A stretch of 64,000 nucleotides of DNA, from the NCBI GenBank assembly GCA_902544135.1, contig CACCBF010000003.1, forward strand, positions 88,664 to 152,663, written 5' to 3'. A program made the position numbers and the translations under genes. Shown one piece after another: positions 15,892 to 24,341 of this stretch; the stretch's first letter is position 1, and each line of letters opens with the position of its first letter. The notes beneath the pieces are model-generated. The model was given only the letters and a program-made list of their open reading frames with translations. It did not search any database and was not told the DNA's origin. This stretch comes from an uncultured Pelagibacteraceae bacterium (GTDB lineage Bacteria; Pseudomonadota; Alphaproteobacteria; Pelagibacterales; Pelagibacteraceae).

Positions 15892-16995
15892 ATGGACGAT
15901 GTTGTAATAGTTGGTGGAGGTATTATTGGCGCAGCAACTGCTTACTTTTTGTCAAAAGAAGGTAGAAAAGTTAAAGTTATAGAAAGGGATCCAACCTATA
16001 AATCAGCATCATTTCCATTATCATTAGGTGGTTTTAGAAGACAATTTTTTCAAAAAGAAAATATTCTATTAGGAAAATTTGCAAGAGAGTTTATTTTTCA
16101 AATTCCAGAATTGCTCAAGACTGAAAAAAACCCAAATCCTACGGCAAGTATGGTGCCCAATGGCTATCTATTAATGTTTGGGCCTGAACATGCAGAAGAA
16201 CAATATAAGGCTCTAGAAAATCATCAAGCATGTGAAGCTGGTACGAAAAATATTAAAGGTTCTGAATTATCAAAACATTTTCCTTACATAAATGCTGATG
16301 GAATAGAAACAGCCACGTTTACTGATAATCAAAGTGAAGGTTGGATAGATCCCTTTATGTTTCATAACGCGTTAAAAAGTAAAGCTACAGAACTCGGAGC
16401 AGAATTTATCAAGGGGAATATAAAATCTCTTTCAGAAATAAAAGCCAAAACTATTATTTCTGCTGCCGGTTGTTGGACTAAAGAATTACTTGAAGATATA
16501 CCGGTAGAACCTCAAAAACATACTGTATTTCGTGTGAAGTGCCCTAAACATATTCCTGAAATGCCTTTAACTGGAGATTTACCATCAGGAGTTTATTGGA
16601 GACCTGAAGGAAAAGAATATTTAGCCGGTTCACCAAAATCAGTGTTTGATGCAAAAGATTTAGAACCTGCATGGGATGATTTTGAAGAATTGGTTTGGCC
16701 TGCACTCGCAAATAGAATTCCAATTTTTGAGGAATTAAAATTAACAGGAGGATGGGCAGGATATTATGATTGTAACAGATTAGATAACAATGCTGTTGTA
16801 GGCAAACATCCTAAATTTGACAATATTTATTTGGCTACAGGCTTTACTGGTAGAGGATTGATGCAAGCACCTGGCATAGGAAGAGCCTTAACTGAATTAA
16901 TAACCACTGGTGCTTATCAGTCAATTGATATTTCTAATATGGCTGTCGAGAGGGTTCTTGGAAAAAAAGCACGACCTGAGCCTTATGTTCTTTAA
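15892..16995 (+). CDS. FAD-dependent oxidoreductase, DAO (D-amino acid / sarcosine oxidase) family
   Basis: This 367-residue flavoprotein has an N-terminal Rossmann motif 'DVVIVGGGIIGAATAYFLSKEGRKVKVIERDP', a substrate-domain stretch 'GVYWRPEGKEYLAGSP', and the C-terminal FAD segment 'NIYLATGFTGRGLMQAPGIGRALTELI'. Family members oxidise N-methylated or simple amino acids such as sarcosine, glycine or D-amino acids and pass electrons to oxygen or the respiratory chain. The length fits single-chain DadA/sarcosine-dehydrogenase-like enzymes rather than the long GcvT-fused ones. The substrate is undecided. The stop abuts the convergent selO stop exactly. Confidence 0.85.
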   Translation: MDDVVIVGGGIIGAATAYFLSKEGRKVKVIERDPTYKSASFPLSLGGFRRQFFQKENILLGKFAREFIFQIPELLKTEKNPNPTASMVPNGYLLMFGPEHAEEQYKALENHQACEAGTKNIKGSELSKHFPYINADGIETATFTDNQSEGWIDPFMFHNALKSKATELGAEFIKGNIKSLSEIKAKTIISAAGCWTKELLEDIPVEPQKHTVFRVKCPKHIPEMPLTGDLPSGVYWRPEGKEYLAGSPKSVFDAKDLEPAWDDFEELVWPALANRIPIFEELKLTGGWAGYYDCNRLDNNAVVGKHPKFDNIYLATGFTGRGLMQAPGIGRALTELITTGAYQSIDISNMAVERVLGKKARPEPYVL

Positions 16996-18450
16996 TTAAG
17001 TTCCACAAAAAGTTTTATATTCTTTGTTATTTTCATTTGGAATTTGATATTTATATGTATTTTTCTTTTCTATGTAAGGGGTTTTTAAAATTTCTAAAAA
17101 CTCAAAAAGCATTTTAAAGTTATTTTTATTTGCTAGATCTAAAGTTTCTTCTACTTTATCATTTCTTGGGATTACAAGTGGGTTAACAGCTCTCATTAAT
17201 GCTATACTTTTTTCATTAGAACTATTATTCATTATTAGTCTTTCATCCCATCTCTTTTTCCAATCTTTAAAAACTTTATCCTGAAATTTTTCTTCTTCTT
17301 GAACTTTGAATTTCATCAAATGGCAAAAAGTATTTGTGTAGTCAACTTTTTTTTGATGCATCCAAGTTAATAAATCTAGGATTAAAGTTTTATCTGTACT
17401 CTGATTTCCTAGTAAACCAATTTTTTTTCTCATCATTTCAAGCCACTTTTCCTCATAAGTTTTTTCAAAAGTATTAATTATTTCAGTAGCAATCTCGATT
17501 GCCTTTTTTTGATTTTCATCAATCATAGGTATTAGACATTCTGCAAATCTTGATAAATTCCACTTTGTAATAATTGGTTGATTGCAGTAAGCGTATCTTC
17601 CCATATGATCAATAGAACTAAAAACAGTTTTCGGATCATAAGTATCCATAAATGCACATGGGCCATAGTCAATTGTTTCTCCTGAAATAGACATATTATC
17701 AGTGTTCATAACCCCATGAATGAAACCCACTCTCATCCAATTTACTACTAGATCAGTTTGTTCATTCATAAGATTAATTAAAAGATCTATTGCTTTATTT
17801 TTTGAATTTATCAGTTTTGGGTAGTGTCTATTAATTACATATTTCAATAATATCTCTAATTCATCTTTTTTATCTCTTGCTGCAATATATTGAAAAGTTC
17901 CAACCCTAATATGACTTAAAGCCACTCTAGTTAGTATTGCACCTTCTAAAAAAGTATCTCGCATTATTTTTTCACCTGTCTTTGCTACGGCTAAACTTCT
18001 TGTTGAAGGGATGTTGAGATTATGCATTGCCTCACTTATAATATATTCTCTCAACATTGGACCTAATGCTGCTCTACCATCACCATTTCTTGAGAATGAT
18101 GTTTTGCCTGATCCTTTTAATTGAATATCAAATCTTTTATTATCATTAGTTATATGTTCACCTATTAATATTGCTCTACCATCACCAAGCATTGTAAAGT
18201 GTCCAAATTGATGGCCTGCATATGCTTGAGCAATTGTATTACTACCTTCAGGAAGAGTATTTCCTGTAAATAAAGATGACAGCTTGTCTTTATCAATTTT
18301 TGTTAGATCTAGATCTAATTCTTTAGCTAAACTCTCATTAATAATTACTAATTCAGGACTCTTTACAGCTACAGGTTTAATATGTTCCTTAAAAGCATCA
18401 GATAATCTTGAAAAAGAATTATCAAAATTCCAATTTATATTATTTTCCAT
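16996..18450 (-). CDS. selO: Protein adenylyltransferase SelO (YdiU/UPF0061 family)
   Basis: SelO is a pseudokinase-fold enzyme that AMPylates protein Ser/Thr/Tyr residues and has been linked to redox homeostasis. Hallmarks are 'NTIAQAYAGHQFGHFTMLGDGRAI' (about 71-94), 'QLKGSGKTSFSRNGDGRAALGPMLREYIISEAM' (110-142), and the catalytic/metal stretch 'HGVMNTDNMSISGETIDYGPCAF'. The C-terminus is '...KTFCGT', placing Cys third from the end where many SelO proteins carry selenocysteine; this is a Cys form. At 484 residues it is full length. It lies 6 nt after msrA, another redox-repair gene. Confidence 0.95.
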   Translation of the reverse strand: MENNINWNFDNSFSRLSDAFKEHIKPVAVKSPELVIINESLAKELDLDLTKIDKDKLSSLFTGNTLPEGSNTIAQAYAGHQFGHFTMLGDGRAILIGEHITNDNKRFDIQLKGSGKTSFSRNGDGRAALGPMLREYIISEAMHNLNIPSTRSLAVAKTGEKIMRDTFLEGAILTRVALSHIRVGTFQYIAARDKKDELEILLKYVINRHYPKLINSKNKAIDLLINLMNEQTDLVVNWMRVGFIHGVMNTDNMSISGETIDYGPCAFMDTYDPKTVFSSIDHMGRYAYCNQPIITKWNLSRFAECLIPMIDENQKKAIEIATEIINTFEKTYEEKWLEMMRKKIGLLGNQSTDKTLILDLLTWMHQKKVDYTNTFCHLMKFKVQEEEKFQDKVFKDWKKRWDERLIMNNSSNEKSIALMRAVNPLVIPRNDKVEETLDLANKNNFKMLFEFLEILKTPYIEKKNTYKYQIPNENNKEYKTFCGT

Positions 18451-18456
18451 AAAAAA

Positions 18457-19032
18457 CTATTGACTCCAAATCCTTCTTAAAATTTCTTCTCTACCACATG
18501 CCTTTTTGTATCTTAAATACCTTTCTAGCTTAATCTTATAAAAGTCCTGATGATACTCTTCAGCTCTATAAAATTTTTCAAAACTTCGAATGTATGTAAC
18601 AACTTTTTTGTTAAATCTGTTTTCTAATTCTTTAATATCTTTTTCTATTAATTTCTTTTCATTAGTGTTTTGATAAAATGTAACAGATCTGTAGCTATAA
18701 CCTTTGTCACAAAACTGTCCGTAAGAGTCAAACGGATCTATATTAATCCAAAAATTTTCAAGTAACTTTTCATATGAAATAATTTTTTTATTATAGACAA
18801 CTTCTACCACCTCAAAGTGACCGGTATTTCCATATGTCACCTCTTTGTATGTTGGGTTCTCAGTAACTCCACCTGAATAACCTGAAATTACTTCTTCTAC
18901 ACCATTTAACTTTTCAAAAGACTCTTCCATACACCAAAAACAACCACCAGCAAAATATGCTTTATCTTTTTGAGCTGAATATGAATAATTGATATTATTA
19001 AGAATTATAAAAATTATTATAAAATATCTCAT
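18457..19032 (-). CDS. msrA: Peptide methionine-S-sulfoxide reductase MsrA, with signal peptide
   Basis: MsrA reduces S-methionine sulfoxide in proteins. The catalytic motif is 'AGGCFWCMEESF', with catalytic Cys31; 'GVEEVISGYSGG', 'THFGQF'-region 'DPFDSYGQFCDKGYSYRS' and 'AEEYHQDF' are conserved. Residues 1-20 ('MRYFIIIFIILNNINYSYSA') look like a cleavable signal peptide, so the enzyme probably works in the periplasm, unlike cytoplasmic MsrA. The length of 191 residues agrees with a normal domain plus leader. It is followed by selO and probably shares its transcript. Confidence 0.95.
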   Translation of the reverse strand: MRYFIIIFIILNNINYSYSAQKDKAYFAGGCFWCMEESFEKLNGVEEVISGYSGGVTENPTYKEVTYGNTGHFEVVEVVYNKKIISYEKLLENFWINIDPFDSYGQFCDKGYSYRSVTFYQNTNEKKLIEKDIKELENRFNKKVVTYIRSFEKFYRAEEYHQDFYKIKLERYLRYKKACGREEILRRIWSQ

Positions 19033-19072
19033 TAAATATCATAAACAAAATTGTTATGATAAGTCCATTGTA

Positions 19073-19107
19073 TTAAAGGTAGCCAATTTAAAATAGGCTA
19101 CCTTTAA
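19073..19107 (-). terminator. Stem-loop downstream of formate dehydrogenase
   Basis: A perfect 12-bp inverted repeat (TTAAAGGTAGCC / GGCTACCTTTAA) encloses an 11-nt loop in the 91-bp gap between fdh and msrA. On the minus strand it starts 16 nt after the fdh stop. No long U-tract follows on either strand, so it may act as a weak terminator or as a 3'-end protector of an abundant fdh mRNA. The repeat is the strongest hairpin in this region. Confidence 0.6.
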
Positions 19108-19123
19108 TAACTTGATTTAAGAA

Positions 19124-20323
19124 TTATTTTTTTTTGTATTTCGCTGCTTCTTCAGATCCACCAGTAGCTGACCCTTTACTGTATGAGTGAGCTCCCATAC
19201 CAGCTAACTGACCATCTTTGACAATTAAATACTGATTTCTAATTTCTTTTCCATCGAAGAAACATTCTAATATCTCTCTAACACCATCTGCATATCTTGA
19301 TTGTGCAGTTAAAGATGTACCAGAAGTGTGAGGTGTCATACCGTGGTTCGGCATACTTCTCCACACATGATCATTTGGTGCAGGTTGTGGGAACCAAACA
19401 TCACCAGCATAACCACTTAGCTGACCACTCTTAAGAGCTTTTGCAATTGCATCTCGATTACAAATTTTTCCTCGAGCTGTATTAACAATGTAAGCACCCT
19501 TCTTCATCTTGCTTATCATAGCATCATCAAATAAGTTTTCTGTTTCTGGATGAAGTGGACAATTGATTGTTACAACGTCACAAACTTTAACCATTGATTC
19601 TACAGTTTCATGAAATGTTAAATTAAGCTCTTTTTCAACACTCTCAGGCAATCTGTGTCTATCAAAATAATGCAAATGTGTATCAAATGGTTTCATTTTT
19701 CTTAATGCATCTAAGCCTATTCTTCCAGCTGCAACTGTTCCAATATGCATACCTTCAACATCATAAGATCTTTGAACAGCATCAGCAATATTCCAACCAC
19801 CTTCATTAACGATTCTGTGTTGGTTATGATAATCTCTAACCATTGACACAATCATCATCACAATATGCTCAGCAACTGACCTTGAATTACAATAAGTTAC
19901 TTCAACGACATCAATTTTGTTATCCATTGCTGCTTGTAAATCAACATGGTCTGAGCCGATACCTGCCGTTATTGCCATTTTTAAATTTTTAGCTTTAGCT
20001 ATTCTTTCTTTGGTTAAGTAGTAAGGAAAAAAAGGTTGAGATATAACTATATCTGCATCAACTATATGTTTATCAGCCTCACAACCATCTCCATCTTTAC
20101 TATTTGTAACAACAAATTCATGTCCGTTACTTTCTAAAAATTTTCTTAAACCAAGTTCACCAGAAACACATCCTAGTAACTGGCCTGGCGTATAATCTCT
20201 TCCTTTAGGTGATGGAAGTGTCATACCATCCGGATACTTATCTATTTTTGGAAGTTCCGATAAAGCATATGATTTTGGCATCCCTCCCTTTGGGTCATCA
20301 TATAAGATACATAATATTTTCAT
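19124..20323 (-). CDS. fdh: NAD-dependent formate dehydrogenase
   Basis: This 399-residue cytoplasmic enzyme oxidises formate to CO2 with NAD+. It belongs to the metal-free D-2-hydroxyacid-dehydrogenase superfamily. Hallmarks are 'QPFFPYYLTKERI', 'AGIGSDHVDLQAA', 'VTYCNSRSVAEHIVMMI', Rossmann segment 'GTVAAGRIGLDALRKMKPFD', 'NTARGKICNRDAI' (substrate-binding Arg), 'DVWFPQPAP' (Gln) and 'MTPHTSGTS' (catalytic His). A strong GAGGAG ribosome site sits 5 nt before the ATG. The gene has its own candidate promoter and a 3' stem-loop, so it is probably a highly expressed single-gene unit completing C1 oxidation to CO2. Confidence 0.96.
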   Translation of the reverse strand: MKILCILYDDPKGGMPKSYALSELPKIDKYPDGMTLPSPKGRDYTPGQLLGCVSGELGLRKFLESNGHEFVVTNSKDGDGCEADKHIVDADIVISQPFFPYYLTKERIAKAKNLKMAITAGIGSDHVDLQAAMDNKIDVVEVTYCNSRSVAEHIVMMIVSMVRDYHNQHRIVNEGGWNIADAVQRSYDVEGMHIGTVAAGRIGLDALRKMKPFDTHLHYFDRHRLPESVEKELNLTFHETVESMVKVCDVVTINCPLHPETENLFDDAMISKMKKGAYIVNTARGKICNRDAIAKALKSGQLSGYAGDVWFPQPAPNDHVWRSMPNHGMTPHTSGTSLTAQSRYADGVREILECFFDGKEIRNQYLIVKDGQLAGMGAHSYSKGSATGGSEEAAKYKKK

Positions 20324-20352
20324 TAAATCTCCTCTGTAATTTAAATTAAATT

Positions 20353-20382
20353 ATTACATCTAACCCTATTTTTAAGGATCAA
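20353..20382 (-). promoter_or_regulatory. Candidate sigma-70-type promoter of fdh
   Basis: On the minus strand TTGATC (20377-20382) and TGTAAT (20353-20358) are 18 nt apart, a fair match to -35/-10 consensus. A start about 7 nt downstream would leave a short leader containing the GAGGAG ribosome site. AT-rich DNA gives many chance matches, so confidence is moderate. Confidence 0.4.
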
Positions 20383-20391
20383 GCAAATAAA

Positions 20392-20856
20392 TTATTTTCT
20401 ACTTGGATATTTTTTTTTTAAAATAAAACGATTAATTACTATCGCAAAAACTAAAATTATAACTGAGCCAGTTATCACTGGGCTAAAAAGATAATCAATT
20501 GAGACACTACCAATTATGACAATAATTGGGTTCCCTCCTGCAGGTGGATGAGTAACATTAAACAATATCATTAAACCAACCCCTAAACCTACAGCTAAAG
20601 GGATTATCAAAAATATTGGAAGTGGGACTAGATATAGAAAAAATAATCCTACTAAAGTAGTTGTGAAGTGTCCAAAAAAAACATTTTTGGGTTGAGCGAA
20701 CGGACTTTCGGGATATCCAAATAACAAAACCATCGATGATCCAAATGAGGCTAGTAAAAAAATACCCATTTCAGTTTTGTAAGTTAGCCCAGTTAGTGCG
20801 CCAATTGTAATTATTGAAAATAAACCAGCTAAGAAAGATTGTTTGATATTACTCAT
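20392..20856 (-). CDS. HPP family membrane protein
   Basis: This 154-residue protein has four to five hydrophobic helices and the HPP family signature 'NVTHPPAGGNPIIVIIG' (about residues 100-116), with 'LASFGSSMVLLFGYPESPFAQPKNVFFGH' in the N-terminal half. HPP proteins are integral membrane proteins; plastid and cyanobacterial members have been reported to move nitrite, but the substrate of short bacterial members is unknown. It lies 5 nt after an IscU/SufU-like gene and is probably co-transcribed with it. Confidence 0.87.
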   Translation of the reverse strand: MSNIKQSFLAGLFSIITIGALTGLTYKTEMGIFLLASFGSSMVLLFGYPESPFAQPKNVFFGHFTTTLVGLFFLYLVPLPIFLIIPLAVGLGVGLMILFNVTHPPAGGNPIIVIIGSVSIDYLFSPVITGSVIILVFAIVINRFILKKKYPSRK

Positions 20857-20861
20857 AAAAG

Positions 20862-21260
20862 TTAGTTTGATACTATTTTTTTAAGAGCTTTAAAAGGTAA
20901 TAATATACAATCTTTTCGGGCAAAGTTCTCTTTAATAAACAAATTTGAAAATAATTTTAGATTATCATTAAAATTTTTTTTATCTTTATTAAAGAATAAT
21001 TTTGCATCATCACATAACTTAACAATTTTATCTTTTTTGCTATTTATAGAAATCATTGAAAGTAGACTCGCGGATGCTTGGCAATATATACAAGAAGCTG
21101 TTTGATAACCAAAATTAATTATCTTATCTTCTTTTATTATCAATTTTATTTGAATTTCATCTCCGCATATAGAATTTTTTAATTTTGAATAGTGAGTATG
21201 ATTTTTAATATCCTTATTATTTTTTGAATTAGCTGCAATATTTATTATTTCTAAATTCAT
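20862..21260 (-). CDS. IscU/SufU-like iron-sulfur cluster scaffold homologue
   Basis: This 132-residue protein keeps the three Cys positions of the IscU/SufU family: 'NSICGDEIQI', 'TASCIYCQASASLLS' and 'RKDCILLPFKALKK'. The Asp of CGD and the LPF/LPW-like end are also present. It is diverged and Lys-rich elsewhere. A scaffold or sulfur-acceptor role is inferred from the Cys ligands. No suf or isc genes are adjacent; the partner in the operon is an HPP membrane protein. Confidence 0.75.
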   Translation of the reverse strand: MNLEIINIAANSKNNKDIKNHTHYSKLKNSICGDEIQIKLIIKEDKIINFGYQTASCIYCQASASLLSMISINSKKDKIVKLCDDAKLFFNKDKKNFNDNLKLFSNLFIKENFARKDCILLPFKALKKIVSN

Positions 21261-21398
21261 ATAATTATTTATATATTATAAAGTATAATCTTTACCGATA
21301 CCTTTTAAATATTAAAAAACATCAAAAAAGGAAAGATTCTTTTTCCACAATATTTATTTTTGTTGTACTTGAAACTAAATAGAATTAAATACCTATAA
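21261..21398. promoter_or_regulatory. Divergent intergenic region between the IscU-like and DMT genes
   Basis: This 138-bp AT-rich gap must hold promoters for both flanking, divergently oriented genes. TATAAT/TATACT-like hexamers occur on both strands near 21276-21292. A short inverted repeat (GAAAGA..TCTTTTTC) lies around 21331-21346. I see no conserved riboswitch sequence and no tRNA. Individual promoter boxes cannot be assigned with confidence. Confidence 0.4.
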
Positions 21399-22304
21399 AT
21401 GTTAGAACTTAAAAATGAAAAAATAGCAGTTCCTATTGTATTATTTGCAGGTCTTATCTGGTCATTTGGTCCGCTAGTCGTAAGATATATGGATGATCCT
21501 AATCTAGTGCCGTGGCAGTATATCTTCGGAAGGGGTTTAACGATTTTTATTCTTTTAAATCTTTATTTATATTTTGAGGAAGGTCTAAATTTTTATAAAA
21601 ATTATAAAAAGGTGGGTAAATCAGGGATAATTGGTGGTTGCGGGTTAGGTGTGGCTATGATTTCATTTATTTACTCAATAACAAATACTAGTGCAGCAAT
21701 CACTTTGTTATGTTTAGCTGCGATGCCTTTTTTTACTGCTTTACTTGCATTCCTCTTTTTAAAAGAAAAAATTACCTTAAATGTATGGATTTCAATATTT
21801 ATTGCTACAGTAGGAATTGTAATTATGGCTGTTGGAAATAATGAAAAAAATTCGATTGTAGGATTTATTTTTGGTATCACATCTTCTATTGGTTTCTCAA
21901 TATTTTCTGTGACTTTAAGATGGAGAAAAGAAACTCCCAAGTTTACTACAGTAGCTATTGCTGGTTTGTTTTGTTTTGTTATAGCTGCCTCAGTAATACT
22001 ACTCAAAAACCAACCGTTTTTTTCAACGAGTTATAACTCATCATTGTTCTCTCTTCATGGAACTTTGGTGTGTATTGGAATGATTTTATATGCAATTGGA
22101 TCAAAAGCAATTCCTGCAGCAGAGTTGACTTTACTATCATTGACCGAAGTAATTGGTGGAATTTTTTGGGTTTGGTTACCACTATTTGGTATAAATGAAA
22201 TTCCTACAACAAACACAATTGTTGGTGGATTTTTTCTTTTTATTTCTCTTTTTTATTACAGTTTAATAATGAGATGGAATAAAAGATACATAGCATTAAA
22301 TTAA
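21399..22304 (+). CDS. DMT-superfamily (EamA) permease
   Basis: This 301-residue inner-membrane protein has ten hydrophobic helices in two EamA repeats; 'ALLAFLFLKEKITLNVWISIFIATVGIVIMAVG' and 'ELTLLSLTEVIGGIFWVWLPLFGINEIPTT' are typical of each repeat's end. Substrates of this group include amino acids and other small metabolites. It sits 46 nt upstream of an amidinotransferase-like gene in the same direction. A linked substrate (glycine, arginine, a guanidino compound) is therefore possible, but this is only a context argument. Confidence 0.87.
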   Translation: MLELKNEKIAVPIVLFAGLIWSFGPLVVRYMDDPNLVPWQYIFGRGLTIFILLNLYLYFEEGLNFYKNYKKVGKSGIIGGCGLGVAMISFIYSITNTSAAITLLCLAAMPFFTALLAFLFLKEKITLNVWISIFIATVGIVIMAVGNNEKNSIVGFIFGITSSIGFSIFSVTLRWRKETPKFTTVAIAGLFCFVIAASVILLKNQPFFSTSYNSSLFSLHGTLVCIGMILYAIGSKAIPAAELTLLSLTEVIGGIFWVWLPLFGINEIPTTNTIVGGFFLFISLFYYSLIMRWNKRYIALN

Positions 22305-22350
22305 AATTTCATTGAAAAAAAAAATATTATATCACTAGTCATTTGATGAA

Positions 22351-23466
22351 ATGGACAAAAAAAATATAGTAGTTAATAGTTGGAATGAGTGGGATCCACT
22401 AAAACATGTAATAGTGGGTAGGGCAGATGGTACTTGTATACCTGCACCCGAACCAGCTTTAGACGCAAAAGTTCCAGAGGACTCGGACATGAAAGGAAAA
22501 TTTGGTCCAAGAACGAAAGATTCAATAGATAAAGCAAACGAACTATTAAATAATTTTTCAAATGTTTTAGAAAAAAGGGGTATCAAAGTCGATAGACCAG
22601 AACCAATTAATTTTAACCAAAAAATTTCTACACCAGATTGGAAAGCAGAAACAATGTTTGGCTGTATGCCTCCAAGGGATGTTCTCCTAACAGTAGGAAA
22701 TGAAATCTTAGAAGCTACGATGAGCTATAGATGTAGATGGTTTGAATATTTATGTTATCGACCTCTTTTAAAAAAGTATTATGAGGAGGACTTAAATATG
22801 AGACATGAGTCTGCTCCAAAGCCAAGATTGACTGATGCTGATTATAGAAAAGATTATTTGTCAGATAAAATTGGCATACAAAAGAGACTTCAATGGACTG
22901 AAGAAAAATTTTTTGTAACTACTGAGGAGGAACCTTTATTTGATGCTGCAGATGTCCTAAGATTTGGAAAAGATTTAATAGTTCAACATGGGTTTACTAC
23001 AAATTTAAAAGGTATAGATTGGCTAAAAAGACATTATAAAGACCATAGAGTTCACGCTGTAAACTTTCCAGGGGACCCATATCCAATACATATAGATGCT
23101 ACTTTTACTCCTATTAAAGAAGGATTGATAATTAATAACCCTCAAAGAAGATTACCAAAGGAGCAAAGAAAACTTTTTGAGAAAAATGGATGGGAAATAA
23201 TTGATGCTGCCCAACCGGCACACAATGAACCACCACCTCTTTGTTATTCCTCAGTTTGGCTCTCAATGAATGTACTAGTTTTAGATCCAAAAACAGTCTG
23301 TGTAGAAAAAAGTGAAAAATATCAAGCAGAACAACTTGATAAATTAGGGATGGAAGTTATTCCGATTGATTTAAGAGATGCATATGCGTTTGGAGGTGGA
23401 CTTCATTGTTCTACAGCAGACGTGTTTAGAGAAGGGGATTTAAAAGATTATTTTCCAAAACAATAA
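22351..23466 (+). CDS. Glycine amidinotransferase-like protein
   Basis: This 371-residue enzyme belongs to the amidinotransferase (guanidino-group modifying) superfamily. Its pattern matches L-arginine:glycine amidinotransferase: 'VNSWNEWDPLKHVIVG' at the N-terminus, 'EPLFDAADVLRFGKDL' (catalytic Asp), 'PIHIDATFTPI' (catalytic His) and 'AFGGGLHCSTADVFR' near the C-terminus (nucleophilic Cys). The expected reaction is arginine + glycine to ornithine + guanidinoacetate. An inosamine-type or other acceptor amine is possible. No creatine-pathway methyltransferase is adjacent. The upstream DMT permease probably belongs to the same unit. Confidence 0.87.
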   Translation: MDKKNIVVNSWNEWDPLKHVIVGRADGTCIPAPEPALDAKVPEDSDMKGKFGPRTKDSIDKANELLNNFSNVLEKRGIKVDRPEPINFNQKISTPDWKAETMFGCMPPRDVLLTVGNEILEATMSYRCRWFEYLCYRPLLKKYYEEDLNMRHESAPKPRLTDADYRKDYLSDKIGIQKRLQWTEEKFFVTTEEEPLFDAADVLRFGKDLIVQHGFTTNLKGIDWLKRHYKDHRVHAVNFPGDPYPIHIDATFTPIKEGLIINNPQRRLPKEQRKLFEKNGWEIIDAAQPAHNEPPPLCYSSVWLSMNVLVLDPKTVCVEKSEKYQAEQLDKLGMEVIPIDLRDAYAFGGGLHCSTADVFREGDLKDYFPKQ

Positions 23467-23481
23467 ACAAATTAATTTTTT

Positions 23482-24216
23482 TTAGTTTTCTTTCGATTTG
23501 TCGATATCAAATTTTTCCAATTGGCTTAAAGAGCTTTTGGTATTATCATTTAAATTTTCGAATTTAGCACGTCTTTCCATCTCTTTTTGTAACAATTTTT
23601 GCTCTCTTCTCATTTCTTCTTGTTCCTTTAGTTTTTGATCTCTATCGAATTTGTCTTCCCATTCTCTAATTTTTATATATTCAATTTCTTTCTCTTTATC
23701 TTCCAATTCTTTTAATCTTTTTAATTCTCTATTTTTACGTCTTTGATCTTTAAGATCTCTTTGGTATAATTCATCTTCTCTTACTTTTAAGTCAATATCT
23801 TTTCTATTTTGTTCTTCTTCTCGTGTTTTTAATTGCTTTTCTTTTTCTCTTAATTCTTTTGCTACCAGAACTAATTCTTCATCTTTCCTAACCAATCTTT
23901 CACTCTCAATTTTTTGTTTTTCATCTTTTAATTTAATTTCTTTTTCTTTTAATCTAATTTCATCTTCGCTTGTTTTTAGTTTATTATTTTCTTTATTCAA
24001 TTTGTCTTCCCAGGCTTTTAAATCTTTTTTTTCTTTTAAAAGTGAATTTCTTTCCTCAAGTTTCTGTAATTTTATTGCCTTAATTTTGTTTTGTTCTTTA
24101 TTTTTTTTATAATTTGTTATTGCAGAGGCAATAGATTTTGTAGTAAAGGAAGCAATCTTTGACAGTCCAAGCTTTTCTCTACCTATTCTAGTCCGAGCTT
24201 TTTTTTTTGTTTTCAT
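23482..24216 (-). CDS. Highly charged coiled-coil protein of unknown function
   Basis: I do not recognise a family. The protein is about 244 residues and dominated by Lys, Glu, Arg and Asp. From about residue 35 to 225 it is a nearly unbroken predicted alpha-helical coiled coil with heptad-like spacing ('KEKEIKLKDEKQKIESERL', 'REWEDKFDRDQKLKEQEEM'). No signal peptide or transmembrane segment is visible, and there is no Cys. I choose ATG 24216 (MKTKKKARTRIGREKLG) because the basic N-terminus looks complete; the ORF-track start adds 14 residues. It is convergent with the amidinotransferase gene. The basic head may bind nucleic acid, but this is speculation. Confidence 0.65.
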   Translation of the reverse strand: MKTKKKARTRIGREKLGLSKIASFTTKSIASAITNYKKNKEQNKIKAIKLQKLEERNSLLKEKKDLKAWEDKLNKENNKLKTSEDEIRLKEKEIKLKDEKQKIESERLVRKDEELVLVAKELREKEKQLKTREEEQNRKDIDLKVREDELYQRDLKDQRRKNRELKRLKELEDKEKEIEYIKIREWEDKFDRDQKLKEQEEMRREQKLLQKEMERRAKFENLNDNTKSSLSQLEKFDIDKSKEN

Positions 24217-24341
24217 TTGTAAAAACTTTATTTCACTAGAGAAATAATTATTATTCAATAAAAATTTTTAAAAATATTATTGAAAAATTATGTTTCAAAG
24301 CTACAACCTGAAAGGGATAATTAATTGAGCTGATTATCTTT

